Assembly (NCBI GenBank): GCA_903924465.1
Contig: CAIYBN010000077.1
Span: 1-64,000, forward strand
Reading direction: 5' to 3'
From: an uncultured Myxococcales bacterium
GTDB taxonomy: Bacteria; Myxococcota_A; UBA9042
DNA: 64,000 nt
Shown: one piece after another, positions 43,712 to 52,205 of the stretch
Layout: the number at the start of each line of letters is the position of its first letter
Numbering within the stretch: the stretch's first letter is position 1
Notes under the pieces: model-generated
Told to the model about the DNA's origin: nothing
Database searches by the model: none
Seen by the model: the letters and a program-made list of their open reading frames with translations, nothing else
Position numbers and translations under genes: made by a program

Positions 43712-45964
43712 ATGAATCGCCTGCACACCTTGCCAGCCGACCTGCCCATCCTGCTGCCGACGCTGCTTGCGGCTGCCTTGCTGACTTCGCCGACGTGGGG
43801 CGCGCTGGACTACCACGCGTCGTTGGCGCTGGCGCCGGTTGTCGGCTTGGGCGCCATGACGCTGGCCTTGCAGCCGCTGCCCCTGCTGCGCCGCGTCGGG
43901 TGGACCGTGGCCCTGCCACTGCTGGTGCTGCTCGCCGGCAGTTTGTTCGTGCCGAATTGCAACCGCGTCTATGGCCTGGAATTCTACGCGCTTGGCCCGC
44001 TTTGTTCCGCGTTCGTTGGCATCGGCTGGGCGCGTCTGGGGCAGCTTCTGCTGCCGCGCCATGCCGCGAAACTGGCGTGGACTGGCGCGCTGCTCTCGGC
44101 CGCGCTGCCGCTTTGGCATTTCCTGAACACGCCGCAAGTGTTTGCCTATCACGGTCTGGTCGGCTACGTCGCCGGCGCTCTGTACGAAGACGCCGTCGCG
44201 ATTCAGCCCGCCTATCTCACCTGGCGGCTGTTCGACCTGCTGGTCTGGTTGCCGGTCGTCCTGGTGCCACGGCCACGCTGGACGTCCAAGCTGCTGGCGG
44301 CCCAAGTTGCTCTGGGACTCACGCTGCTGACGGCGGCCGACTCGCTGGGGTGGCGGATTTCCAGCATTCGCCAGACGCTGACCCAGACAACGCACGTGGC
44401 GGGCGCGTTCCAGGTCCATTTGCCCGACACGATGTTCGTCGATCAGAATCTGGACCTCTGGCGCGCAGATATTGCCTTTCGGTACAAAGAGTTGGCCCGC
44501 GCGTTCGGCACCCGACCGGAGGATCCGATCGAGCTGTTCTTCTACCAGAATGCCGGGCAAAAGCAGCAGCTCATGGGCGCCAACCGGGTGGACATGGCCA
44601 AGCCATGGCTGCATCAGGTGCACATGGTGCTGCCGGAGATCGGCTCGACCACGCTGACACATGAGTTGGCGCACGTGTTTGCCGCGGAGTGGGCGCATTC
44701 GCCGCTGGGCATTCCGCTGCGCTACGGCGTAATTCCCGATGCGGTGGCGATCGAGGGCCTGGCGGTGGCCATGGAGTGGCCGACGCGTTCCAACCTCGAT
44801 CCGCACCAGTGGGCGCGCGCAATGCGGCAGGAGAAACTGGCGCCGCGGATGGAAGAATTGTGGTCCCTGACGGGCTTTTTGGGCCAGCAGAGCGATCGCG
44901 CGTACACGATCGCCGGCTCGTTCCTGCGCTGGCTGGGCGAGTCGCGCGGCTGGCCCATGGTGCGGCGCGTGTATGCCGGCGAACCGCTCGAGCAGGTCAC
45001 CGGGCAGTCGCTGCAGGTGTTGGCGACGCAATGGGGTACGTTCATCGACAATCCGGTGTTGCATCCGCTGACCGACGATGATCTCGCCCGCGCGCGGCTG
45101 CGTTTCGCCCGCCCGGGGCTGTTTGAAAAGCCGTGCGCGTTGGAAACTGGGCGATCGTGTCAGCGCGCCGATCACCTGGCCGCCATCCACAAGCCAACGC
45201 GCGCGGTGACGGTGCGGCGCAAGTTGCTGACGGCGATTGGCCACTGGGTCGACGACGGCATGGACGATCCGGAGCTGCACCTGGAACTCGCCGACGATTT
45301 GGCCCAAGCCGGACGGCTCCAGGAGGCCGTGACAGAACTGACCGCGCTGGCGCAGCGGCAGGGTGTGCAGCAACTCCATCCGCTGTTGCGGGCGGCCGTG
45401 GACGCGGCGCGCGGCGATGTGCTCTGGCGCCAGGGACAAGTCGACCTAGCGGAAGCGATCTGGCAGGACGTGGCGAAGCGGCCGCTGGCGGAGTCGTTTC
45501 TGCGCACGCTGGAGGTCAAACGCCATTTCGCGCGACAGCCCGCGGCGAAGGAGGCGCTGGAAGCGCTCTGGCTGACCGGCGGACATCCGGCGCCCGGCGG
45601 CGTCGACGGGGTCCTGCAGCGGCTGTTCACGGCCCTGCCCCGGGATCCAGTCGCGCAATCGCTGTGGGCACGGCGACTCTTGGCGTTCGAACCCGAACGC
45701 GGCCTGCAACTGCTGAACGACGTGGCGCCGCGCGCGCTGGTGGAACTGCCGTTTACGGCGCGGGAATCTGCCAGACAGGTGATGTGGCGTTACGTCGTCG
45801 ACACGCGCGTGGACCACGTGCCCCTGCTGACGCGTCTGGTGGCGGAAGCGTCGGTGCCCGCGTCCATCGTGGCGGAGTGGCAGCGGCGGGACCTGCAGCG
45901 CTTGCCGCCCGTGCACCGCCCGCGGTGGTCAATCGAAATTGGGCAACTCGCTGAACAGCGGTGA
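43712..45964 (+). CDS. integral-membrane zinc metallopeptidase (gluzincin-like) with repeat region
   Basis: A 750-residue protein with about seven N-terminal TM helices (residues 10-220). A soluble domain follows with HELAH (317-321) and a downstream acidic residue in IEGLA (Glu348), the HExxH...E layout of gluzincin-type (MA clan) peptidases. A C-terminal alpha-helical region (about 490-745), rich in Ala, Leu and Arg, looks TPR-like (LADDLAQAGRLQEAVTELTAL, ARGDVLWRQGQVDLAEAIW). Known families of membrane-embedded HExxH proteases are shorter; this arrangement is not one I recognise. Its 3' end overlaps the convergent gene at 45929 by 36 bases. Confidence 0.75.
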   Translation: MNRLHTLPADLPILLPTLLAAALLTSPTWGALDYHASLALAPVVGLGAMTLALQPLPLLRRVGWTVALPLLVLLAGSLFVPNCNRVYGLEFYALGPLCSAFVGIGWARLGQLLLPRHAAKLAWTGALLSAALPLWHFLNTPQVFAYHGLVGYVAGALYEDAVAIQPAYLTWRLFDLLVWLPVVLVPRPRWTSKLLAAQVALGLTLLTAADSLGWRISSIRQTLTQTTHVAGAFQVHLPDTMFVDQNLDLWRADIAFRYKELARAFGTRPEDPIELFFYQNAGQKQQLMGANRVDMAKPWLHQVHMVLPEIGSTTLTHELAHVFAAEWAHSPLGIPLRYGVIPDAVAIEGLAVAMEWPTRSNLDPHQWARAMRQEKLAPRMEELWSLTGFLGQQSDRAYTIAGSFLRWLGESRGWPMVRRVYAGEPLEQVTGQSLQVLATQWGTFIDNPVLHPLTDDDLARARLRFARPGLFEKPCALETGRSCQRADHLAAIHKPTRAVTVRRKLLTAIGHWVDDGMDDPELHLELADDLAQAGRLQEAVTELTALAQRQGVQQLHPLLRAAVDAARGDVLWRQGQVDLAEAIWQDVAKRPLAESFLRTLEVKRHFARQPAAKEALEALWLTGGHPAPGGVDGVLQRLFTALPRDPVAQSLWARRLLAFEPERGLQLLNDVAPRALVELPFTARESARQVMWRYVVDTRVDHVPLLTRLVAEASVPASIVAEWQRRDLQRLPPVHRPRWSIEIGQLAEQR

Positions 45965-46639
45965 CAGCGCCCCGCCGAGCTGCGTGCCGATCTCCGCCGC
46001 CGCCATCGCAAACAACATCGCCAGCACCGGCATGCCCGGCGGCTCACCGTGCTGACTCTGCCACTCGGCCAGCGCTTCGTCGTCCTGCAGGAAGACGCCC
46101 GAGGCCATCACCTCCGCGGGGCGCATCCCGGGCTGCCACGCTGGCAGGAACAGCGCGAGACTGGCCGGGTGGCGCGTGTGGATGCCGGCTTCATCCGCTT
46201 GGAGCTGCCACGACGTTTCGGGCGTCAAGGCGCAGCGCCCGCGCATTTCGCCCGCGCAGTGAAGCGCCACTGGTGCAGCGAGTGCCGCCAACGGCCCGAG
46301 CAAATCAACCGGGTGCCGATCTTCCACCGTCAGCGTCAGGCCGGTCTTGGACGTGGAGAACAGACCGCCAAGGGACACAATTCGGCTATCGGCGACTTCC
46401 AGTAGCCCCGTTTCCTGCAGCCAGGGCAATTCAGCGTGCAGCAGCGCCGGGGCAATGTCCAACGTGTCGGCGGACATCTCGAGGAGGGAATTGAGGGAAG
46501 GCAGCCAGCCACGACCGAACAAACCGGAAGTGGCCGTGCTGATCAGGCCGCGGGCGGCGGGGGAAGCGATCGCGGCAGCGCGACAGAGGTGGTTCAGCAA
46601 CTCCAGCCCGGCTGGCACCGCAGCGCGATTTCCGGGCAT
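45929..46639 (-). CDS. hypothetical protein, remotely MerB-like
   Basis: A 236-residue cytoplasmic protein. The order of segments GLLEVADSRIVSLGGL, LTLTVEDRHPVDLLGPL, RGRCALTPETSWQL and EALAEWQSQHGEPPGMPVLAMLFAMA follows the arrangement of organomercurial lyase MerB (N-terminal winged-helix part, then LTV, Cys-containing strand, AEDW-like helix). One Cys in GRCALT may correspond to MerB Cys96, but no second catalytic Cys is apparent, so lyase activity is doubtful. The resemblance is by eye and weak; an unrelated hypothetical protein is equally possible. The gene overlaps the opposite-strand peptidase end by 36 bases. Confidence 0.55.
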   Translation of the reverse strand: MPGNRAAVPAGLELLNHLCRAAAIASPAARGLISTATSGLFGRGWLPSLNSLLEMSADTLDIAPALLHAELPWLQETGLLEVADSRIVSLGGLFSTSKTGLTLTVEDRHPVDLLGPLAALAAPVALHCAGEMRGRCALTPETSWQLQADEAGIHTRHPASLALFLPAWQPGMRPAEVMASGVFLQDDEALAEWQSQHGEPPGMPVLAMLFAMAAAEIGTQLGGALSPLFSELPNFD

Positions 46640-46717
46640 GGCGAATTCCAGTGCCCCAAGTCATCACCGCAGCCGGAACAACAGGGCGCGGCATGAATTC
46701 AGGAGCCGGACGAGGCT

Positions 46718-46978
46718 TTAGCCCTGCTTGGCAGCGTGCAACTGCTTGGCAAGACGACCGATTTTGCGAGCTGCGCGCTTCTTGGGGATGATGCCCTTGG
46801 CAGCGCTGCCGGCCAACTGCGAGGCGGTCTCTGCAAACAGTTCGACGCCCTTGCCTTCGCCGATCGCGAGGGTCAGCTTCTTGACGGCAGTGCGATTCGC
46901 CGCACGGCCGGCGCGATTGCGGTCGCGACGCTTGGTGTTTTGCTTGGCGCGCTTTTCAGCGGACGGATGGTTGGCCAC
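46718..46978 (-). CDS. rpsT: 30S ribosomal protein S20
   Basis: An 86-residue ribosomal protein. The GTG start at 46978 gives VANHPSAEKRAKQNTKRRDRNR, the typical S20 N terminus (MANHxSAEKR), with a GAGG ribosome site about six bases upstream; a longer in-frame ATG at 47047 lies in the leader. It is Lys/Arg-rich, three-helix in shape, and ends KLAKQLHAAKQG-like. A strong promoter at 47068-47096 precedes it by about 90 bases, so the leader is about 80 bases; S20 genes are often autoregulated at translation and use of a GTG start fits that. Confidence 0.95.
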   Translation of the reverse strand: MANHPSAEKRAKQNTKRRDRNRAGRAANRTAVKKLTLAIGEGKGVELFAETASQLAGSAAKGIIPKKRAARKIGRLAKQLHAAKQG

Positions 46979-47298
46979 AGGTTCCTCACTCAATGCTGCA
47001 AATTCACAGATGAATCTGCCGGTTTGTTCTGCCCGAAGGCACGCCACAGCGCACGCACGGGGCCGAAAATTTACGGCATTTGTGGCCGTTCGTCAAGGTG
47101 ATCCGTCGGCCTGGATCCACCGCTTCTGGCGCATTTCGGCGTCGCCGCGCCAAAACCGCCCCTTGACGAATCGATCGCGCAGGCGGCTGTTGCCGCTGCT
47201 GTGCTGCCGCGCCAGCAAATCGCTGGCTTGCCGGTCGCCTGCGGGGCGGTTTTAGCTAGCTACTTGAACTGCATCCAGAATCGGCGGCCCAGGCAAAC
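46979..47298. other. 320-base region: rpsT leader and promoter, end of lipoprotein unit
   Basis: No gene is supported. It contains the rpsT promoter at 47068-47096 and about 80 bases of rpsT leader. The remainder between 47097 and 47298 has no clear feature apart from GC-rich inverted pieces such as CAGCAAATCGCTGGC. Confidence 0.6.
47068..47096 (-). promoter_or_regulatory. promoter of rpsT
   Basis: On the minus strand: TTGACG (47096-47091), a 17-base spacer, and TAAATT (47073-47068). It is close to sigma-70 consensus and the best promoter in the window, as expected for a ribosomal protein gene. Confidence 0.7.
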
Positions 47299-47910
47299 TC
47301 ACTGCCGGTCTATGTCGGCGGCGCCGACGGTGGAAACGTCATCGCCACCATACGCGTCATCGGTCAGGGATGGCGCTGCGGCCAACGTACAAAAGCCGCG
47401 ATTGCAGGTGAGCACGCCGCCGCCTAACGCCGGACAGGCCGGATTGCCCGCGCACGCAAACGTCGCGCACTGCCCGGCTGCGCACGCCCCCGATTCGCAG
47501 GCGTCCGCGACAGCGCCGGTGCATGCATCTGCCAGATCGGCCACGACGTCAATCGCCGAATCCACCGCAGCTTGCCTGCCCAAATCGTCCGTGACGACCA
47601 GCCGGAGGGCGTAGTGTCCGGGATCGGCAAAGGTCCAGGCCAAGCTTGGCACTGGACGCTCCACGGCAGCGAAAGTCGCAATTTCAAAACGAAAAAGCAC
47701 AATCCGGTTGCCGGCGATGCCCGGATCGCCAAGCGGTGCTTGACGGATCGCGGTCGTACTCGCGTCCAGCACGACTTCTTGTCCCGGTCGAACTGCCGCT
47801 GGATGCCACAAACCGGCGATCGGCGGCGGCATGTCGGACGTCGGCATCGTCTTGGCGCAGCCACAGGCCAGCAGGCCGACGAGCAGAAGTGGTTGCCAAA
47901 CGTGTTTCAC
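47299..47910 (-). CDS. lipoprotein with PKD-like domain
   Basis: A 203-residue lipoprotein with signal MKHVWQPLLLVGLLACGC (lipobox region ACGC, using Cys18). The start is GTG 47910. Residues about 30-125 look like a PKD-type beta sandwich (VRPGQEVVLDAST, FRFEIATF, ADPGHYALRLVVTDDLGRQAAVD). A Cys-rich tail (CTGAVADACESGACAAGQC, CAGNPAC, CNRGFC) and an acidic C-terminal end follow. PKD domains mediate protein or glycan contacts on cell surfaces. It lies 69 bases after rimO on the same strand and probably shares its transcript. Confidence 0.7.
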   Translation of the reverse strand: MKHVWQPLLLVGLLACGCAKTMPTSDMPPPIAGLWHPAAVRPGQEVVLDASTTAIRQAPLGDPGIAGNRIVLFRFEIATFAAVERPVPSLAWTFADPGHYALRLVVTDDLGRQAAVDSAIDVVADLADACTGAVADACESGACAAGQCATFACAGNPACPALGGGVLTCNRGFCTLAAAPSLTDDAYGGDDVSTVGAADIDRQ

Positions 47911-47979
47911 GCTCCCCCGATTCCCAAGCGGCGATCGTCGCTGCGGCGCTTGGCAGTCTGTCCGGCGTTCACGACCGTG

Positions 47980-49335
47980 TCAAACCACGTGACCGACGAG
48001 GTCGTGCTCACCGGCCTGCGTGATGTGCACGCGGCGGATTTGCCCCCGGCCCACGTCGCGCGGCGCGTCGTTGACGTAGACCACGCCATCGATTTCCGGC
48101 GCCTGCCCCGCCATCCGACCTTGCAGCAACAGGTCGGTCTCGTCGCTGAGGCCCTCGATCAGCACATCCAGCTCCTGGCCGACCAGACCGGACAGCAGCT
48201 TTTTGGAAATGCCGCCTTGGAGCTTGAGCAACTTGCTGACCCGCGATTTCTTCACCGCCGTCGGCACTTGATCGGCCAGCCGTGCGCTCAAGGTGCCCTC
48301 TTCACGACTGTAGGCAAAGCAGCCCGCGCGGTGAAAACGCTGTTCTTTCACGAACTCAAGCAGTTGCTGGAAATCCGCTTCGCCTTCGCCCGGATGGCCG
48401 ACCAGAAAAGTCGTGCGCAGCGTCAGGTCCGGAATCCGCCGCCGCATGTTGGCCAGCAGCGCCTCCATTTCCGCCCGCGACGTCTTGCGTTTCATCGCCG
48501 TCAGCACGCGATCGCTGGCGTGCTGCAAGGGCATGTCGACGTATTTCACGCAATTGTCGGTCTCGGCGATCGTGTCCAACAGCGCGTCCGAAACGTTGTG
48601 CGGATAGGCGTACATCAGGCGCACCCAACGCAGGCCGTCCACTTGGCCCAGGGCGCGCACAAGCTGCGTCAGCGCCTCCGGATTCTGCGTGTCTTCACCG
48701 TAGTGCGTCAGATCCTGCGCCACGAGGTTCAGCTCCACAACGCCGCGCTCCACCAGCTGCCGCGCTTCCGCCACGCAATCGGCCACCGTCCGCGACCGCT
48801 GCACGCCGCGCAGTTTGGGAATGATGCAGAAGCTGCACGCCTGATCGCAGCCTTCGGCAATCTTCAGGTAGGTCGAGAAACTCTCCGGCGCAATCCAGCG
48901 CGGTTCCAGATGGTCCGCGATGTACTCCGGCCGCGGCTTGCGCGTGGTCTGCGGCACCGCGACACCGGTCGCCAAACCGAGGCGCTGCGCCAGATGGTCG
49001 TACTCGCCCGTACCGAGGAACACGTCGACTTCCGGCAGTTCCGCGGCCAGTTCTTCGGCATGACGCTGCGCCAGACAACCCGCCACCACCAGCCGCGTCC
49101 CCGGCCGCAGCGCCTTCACTTCGGCGAGATCGAGGATCGCGCCGACGCTCTCCTTCTTGGAATCCTCAATAAATGCGCAAGTATTGACGATGAGCAGATC
49201 GGCCTCGCTGGCCTCGCCCGTCAGCGCGTAACCGGCAGCTTCGGCCTGACCGAGCATGATTTCACTGTCCACGCGGTTCTTGGGACAGCCTAGAGACACC
49301 ATGTGCACGCGTTTTTGCGGGGTTTGAATCGTCAC
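47980..49335 (-). CDS. rimO: ribosomal protein S12 methylthiotransferase RimO
   Basis: A 451-residue radical SAM enzyme that adds a methylthio group to Asp89 of ribosomal protein S12. The N-terminal MTTase domain has MVSLGCPKNRVDSE, NTCAFIEDSKKES and VVAGCLAQR with its three cluster Cys. The radical SAM CxxxCxxC is CDQACSFC, followed by IPKLRG. Later motifs DLTHYG, YPHNV, DMPLQHASDRVL and VGHPGEGEADFQ are typical of RimO rather than MiaB. A TRAM-like end (about 375-445) follows. GTG 49335 lies six bases after the stop of the M1 peptidase gene; the first ATG is at codon 12. Confidence 0.96.
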   Translation of the reverse strand: MTIQTPQKRVHMVSLGCPKNRVDSEIMLGQAEAAGYALTGEASEADLLIVNTCAFIEDSKKESVGAILDLAEVKALRPGTRLVVAGCLAQRHAEELAAELPEVDVFLGTGEYDHLAQRLGLATGVAVPQTTRKPRPEYIADHLEPRWIAPESFSTYLKIAEGCDQACSFCIIPKLRGVQRSRTVADCVAEARQLVERGVVELNLVAQDLTHYGEDTQNPEALTQLVRALGQVDGLRWVRLMYAYPHNVSDALLDTIAETDNCVKYVDMPLQHASDRVLTAMKRKTSRAEMEALLANMRRRIPDLTLRTTFLVGHPGEGEADFQQLLEFVKEQRFHRAGCFAYSREEGTLSARLADQVPTAVKKSRVSKLLKLQGGISKKLLSGLVGQELDVLIEGLSDETDLLLQGRMAGQAPEIDGVVYVNDAPRDVGRGQIRRVHITQAGEHDLVGHVV

Positions 49336-49341
49336 GTGGGC

Positions 49342-51366
49342 CTAAAACTCCTCAGCTTCGGTACCAAACCAGTCGTTCAGCGCCGCGGCATCGCCGCCAT
49401 CGACCAGACCATCGGTCGTCAGATCGTAGAGCTCGTTCCACGCGGTGTCTGGAAAAAAGAACGTTTTGCCGCTGCCGTAGGTATGTACGACGCCGCGCCC
49501 TTGCCGATAGGCCATGTCGATGAGGTCGGCGCCATCCACCAAGCCGCTCAGATTCACGTCACCTGGCGTGCCAACGACGAACTTGCGCAGCAATTGCCGT
49601 TGCCAATCGCATTTCACCCGCAGCGGCGCCGACGGCACGGGGAATTCCTGCACCTGCGGCGTGTCAGCCACGGCCTGAATCTCCATCACGAGGTCGATCG
49701 GCGCGTTGGCAATCGTTTCGATGTGCACCGGCAGGTGAAAGCGGTAAGGCTTGATCTTGGCGTCTGCCGGCTGGACCACGCGCACCCGCACGCTCCACGT
49801 GCCATCGTCATGCTGGATCGGCCGGGCGGATACCTGCGCGTGGATCAGGCCGACGCGGCTGAACCACTGGGTGAAGAACCACGCCAGGTCCTGTCCGGAG
49901 GCCTTCTCCACAACCGCCCGCAGCTGCGCTACTGTCGCGAAATCACGGCCATAGGTCGCGGCGTAATCACCCAGCGCCTGCGTCATCACGGTGTCGCCCA
50001 CTTCCCGCCGCAGCATGTCCAGCACGACCGAGCCTTTGTGGTAAATGATGTCAACGTATTTGGCGGCCGAATAGACGCCCGCGGAATTCACCGGTTTGTC
50101 CTCGGTAATCGCAACGGTATACGCAAAGCTCAGGTTGTTTGTCAGGATCTGCGCACGATTGCCGAGTGCGGTTTCCGTGTACCAACAACTTGAGAACTCG
50201 GCCATCGATTCGGACAGGCAGACGTCACCCAGGCCCTGCGGCGCGACGAAATTGCCCCACCATTGATGAGCAATCTCGTGTGACAACAAGGAGTTGGTCT
50301 CCTCCCAACCGTTGTTGTCCGGCGCACCGTCAAACACGCTCTCGATGGCAAAGACGCCCATGAGGAACGATTCGCCGCCGCCGAACTGGTCCGAAAGCTG
50401 GATCATGTTCAAGTTTGTCCAAGGGAACTTGGCCATGTGCGTGCCGTAGAAAGCCAGAACATCGCTGACAAATTTGGCGATCGTGCTGGCGTTGCCGGAA
50501 TAGTTGTTGGTCGTGTACACGCGGATCGGCTGGTTGTCGGCACTCTTGCCCTCGAACATCTTGTACGCTGCCACGGCAAACGCGTCGTTGTGCTCGCTGC
50601 GTTCAGGCTGCTCAAAGTGCCAGAGCTTGCTGCCGTCAGGCAAAATGTCCACGCCCTTGGGCTGACCCGTCGCGGCCGCGACCTCCAGCATCCCGGTCTT
50701 GATGTGCAGCTTGCACGTGAACGGCGTGTGACCGTCGTTGTACGGCATCGCGCCGACCGAGCCGGCCATCCAGTGGTAGGTGCCAGACGTGTTGCACTGC
50801 AGAAAGCCCATGAAGCCTTGACCGCACGACAGCTTCACCACGCGATGCAGCTTGAGCAGCAGATCCGTGTTCGGCGTCGCCGCGACCGGCAAAGCCACGG
50901 TGTAGGACGAGTTCGCCGTTCCCAGCGTGCCCGTCGTCGTCGTCAGGGGCAGGTCATCCACCGTCGACGCTGTCCAGGTTTCGCCGTTGTCGCCGTAGAA
51001 CATCAGCGACTTGACGCCCGCGTCGGTCACGTGAAGCGTCAAAACCGAATCGGTCGTCACCTGACTGTTTTTCACGTCCAAATCGACCGTGATGTCTTGA
51101 TCCATCACCGTCCACGAGGACGCTGCGAGGTTGGCGAAATTGGCCGCCCGCAACGCCGCCGTCGCATCCGTCTGCCCCGGCAACGTGCGATGCGCCTGCG
51201 CGGCCTCGCGATCCTGCCACGCGCGGCGCTGCGCAAGCGGCGAACCCGGCCACGTCGGCATGTCTGCACCTTCCAGAAAGGCTGGAATCTTCTGCGCTTG
51301 CGGCGCGGCCGACGCGGACGTCGCACACAGCGCGCACGCCGCCATCCAGAACTGAATCCGCTTCAT
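49342..51366 (-). CDS. secreted M1-family metallopeptidase with C-terminal dockerin-like repeats
   Basis: A 674-residue secreted peptidase. ATG 51366 follows GGGAGG. The Sec signal ends near SASAA. The M1 catalytic site is HEIAHQWW (His363, Glu364, His367) with Glu386 exactly 18 residues further on, and the substrate loop is GGGESFLMG in place of GAMEN. The C terminus carries two F-hand calcium loops, GDVNLSGLVDGADLIDMA and DLTTDGLVDGGDAAAL, separated by about 35 residues, which is a type I dockerin layout. Its ATG overlaps the stop of the upstream cohesin-like lipoprotein gene (ATGA), suggesting the two proteins pair, the lipoprotein anchoring the peptidase. rimO follows six bases later. Confidence 0.9.
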   Translation of the reverse strand: MKRIQFWMAACALCATSASAAPQAQKIPAFLEGADMPTWPGSPLAQRRAWQDREAAQAHRTLPGQTDATAALRAANFANLAASSWTVMDQDITVDLDVKNSQVTTDSVLTLHVTDAGVKSLMFYGDNGETWTASTVDDLPLTTTTGTLGTANSSYTVALPVAATPNTDLLLKLHRVVKLSCGQGFMGFLQCNTSGTYHWMAGSVGAMPYNDGHTPFTCKLHIKTGMLEVAAATGQPKGVDILPDGSKLWHFEQPERSEHNDAFAVAAYKMFEGKSADNQPIRVYTTNNYSGNASTIAKFVSDVLAFYGTHMAKFPWTNLNMIQLSDQFGGGESFLMGVFAIESVFDGAPDNNGWEETNSLLSHEIAHQWWGNFVAPQGLGDVCLSESMAEFSSCWYTETALGNRAQILTNNLSFAYTVAITEDKPVNSAGVYSAAKYVDIIYHKGSVVLDMLRREVGDTVMTQALGDYAATYGRDFATVAQLRAVVEKASGQDLAWFFTQWFSRVGLIHAQVSARPIQHDDGTWSVRVRVVQPADAKIKPYRFHLPVHIETIANAPIDLVMEIQAVADTPQVQEFPVPSAPLRVKCDWQRQLLRKFVVGTPGDVNLSGLVDGADLIDMAYRQGRGVVHTYGSGKTFFFPDTAWNELYDLTTDGLVDGGDAAALNDWFGTEAEEF

Positions 51367-52004
51367 GGCGTGCCTCCCTGCGCGGTCCAGCTGATTTGCA
51401 GCTTGCCCCAATCGGTCGGCACGTCGGTGTAGGCGCCGTTGCGGACAACCAGCGTGTTTGGATCAAAGGCCAATGAAGTCGAGACTTTTTGCAACACGCT
51501 AAACTCCAGCACCAGCCACATCTCGTGGGTCACGGCGACGCCGGTCGGCGTATCAAACGGCGTGGGAATGTTGGAGAAACGCGCACCGCCCAATAGAATT
51601 CTCCCCGTCGGCGACTCCTTGGCAACCGCCTTCGGTGTGTAGTCCGACGTGTTCTTCGCGGCGCCCAGCGGCACAGCACTCGCCTGCAACGCGGTCAGCT
51701 GCAGCACGGCGGGGTCATAGTGCAAGTGTCCGGAAATACCGAAGAGATCCGAAAAGTTGTTGATGGCAACTTCCACGTGCACGCGCTGCGTGTCGGTCCA
51801 CGAGCCGGCAATCGCCACCGCACCTGTGGTCGCCGTCCCGCCCGTGGCCAGGAACACCGGTCCTGTTCCGCTCGCTGCAACTTGCGCGTCGATGTCGCCG
51901 CCCGTCGATTCTGCGTCGCCGGCGCCTTGGGTCGGCACATCCTCGCCGCACGCAGCCAGCATCAGCATGGCCAGAAGAGCGGCGGCAACATTTTGAACTT
52001 GCAT
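51363..52004 (-). CDS. cohesin-like lipoprotein
   Basis: A 213-residue lipoprotein, ATG 52004 with AGAGGGC upstream. The signal MQVQNVAAALLAMLMLAACG has lipobox LAAC (Cys19), followed by an Asp/Gly-rich linker. Residues about 55-205 match the beta-sandwich cohesin shape: VHVEVAINNFSDLFGISGHL (in parts), YDPAVLQLTAL, GRILLGGARF, HEMWLVLEFSVL and TSLAFDPNTLVVRNG. In cellulosomes such domains bind dockerins. The stop overlaps the start of the next gene, which encodes a peptidase with a dockerin-like C terminus, by four bases (ATGA), so the pair is probably coupled in translation and in function. Confidence 0.8.
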   Translation of the reverse strand: MQVQNVAAALLAMLMLAACGEDVPTQGAGDAESTGGDIDAQVAASGTGPVFLATGGTATTGAVAIAGSWTDTQRVHVEVAINNFSDLFGISGHLHYDPAVLQLTALQASAVPLGAAKNTSDYTPKAVAKESPTGRILLGGARFSNIPTPFDTPTGVAVTHEMWLVLEFSVLQKVSTSLAFDPNTLVVRNGAYTDVPTDWGKLQISWTAQGGTP

Positions 52005-52070
52005 GGAAAGCCCTCTCACGCTACAGACACTGGCGCGCCGTTTCGTCGGGCCAGCGGCGCGCAAGGTATC

Positions 52071-52100
52071 GGAATGACCCGCGGGTCGCAATGACATTCC
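52071..52100. promoter_or_regulatory. nested inverted repeats between the divergent cohesin and sigma-factor operons
   Basis: A perfect 12-base palindrome GACCCGCGGGTC (52076-52087) lies inside an outer inverted repeat GGAATG (52071-52076) and CATTCC (52095-52100). On the minus strand, TTGCGA and GATACC or ATACCT overlapping this element would serve as a promoter for the cohesin operon. It is a candidate operator. Confidence 0.35.
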
Positions 52101-52205
52101 CGCTTTGCCCCGCGGTTTGATCCTCCGCTGAGCCGGCGGCAACAGAAGATTCAGAAACCGGGCAAATCGCTCGGACGGTGAGCGGCAACGGCGCAGGTGG
52201 GCAGG

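Noticed and set aside
43553..45439. A long minus-strand frame extending the cyclase upstream
   Set aside because: It is the antisense shadow of the membrane peptidase gene, Arg/Gln/His-rich with no domain; the FHA domain starts right at ATG 43552.
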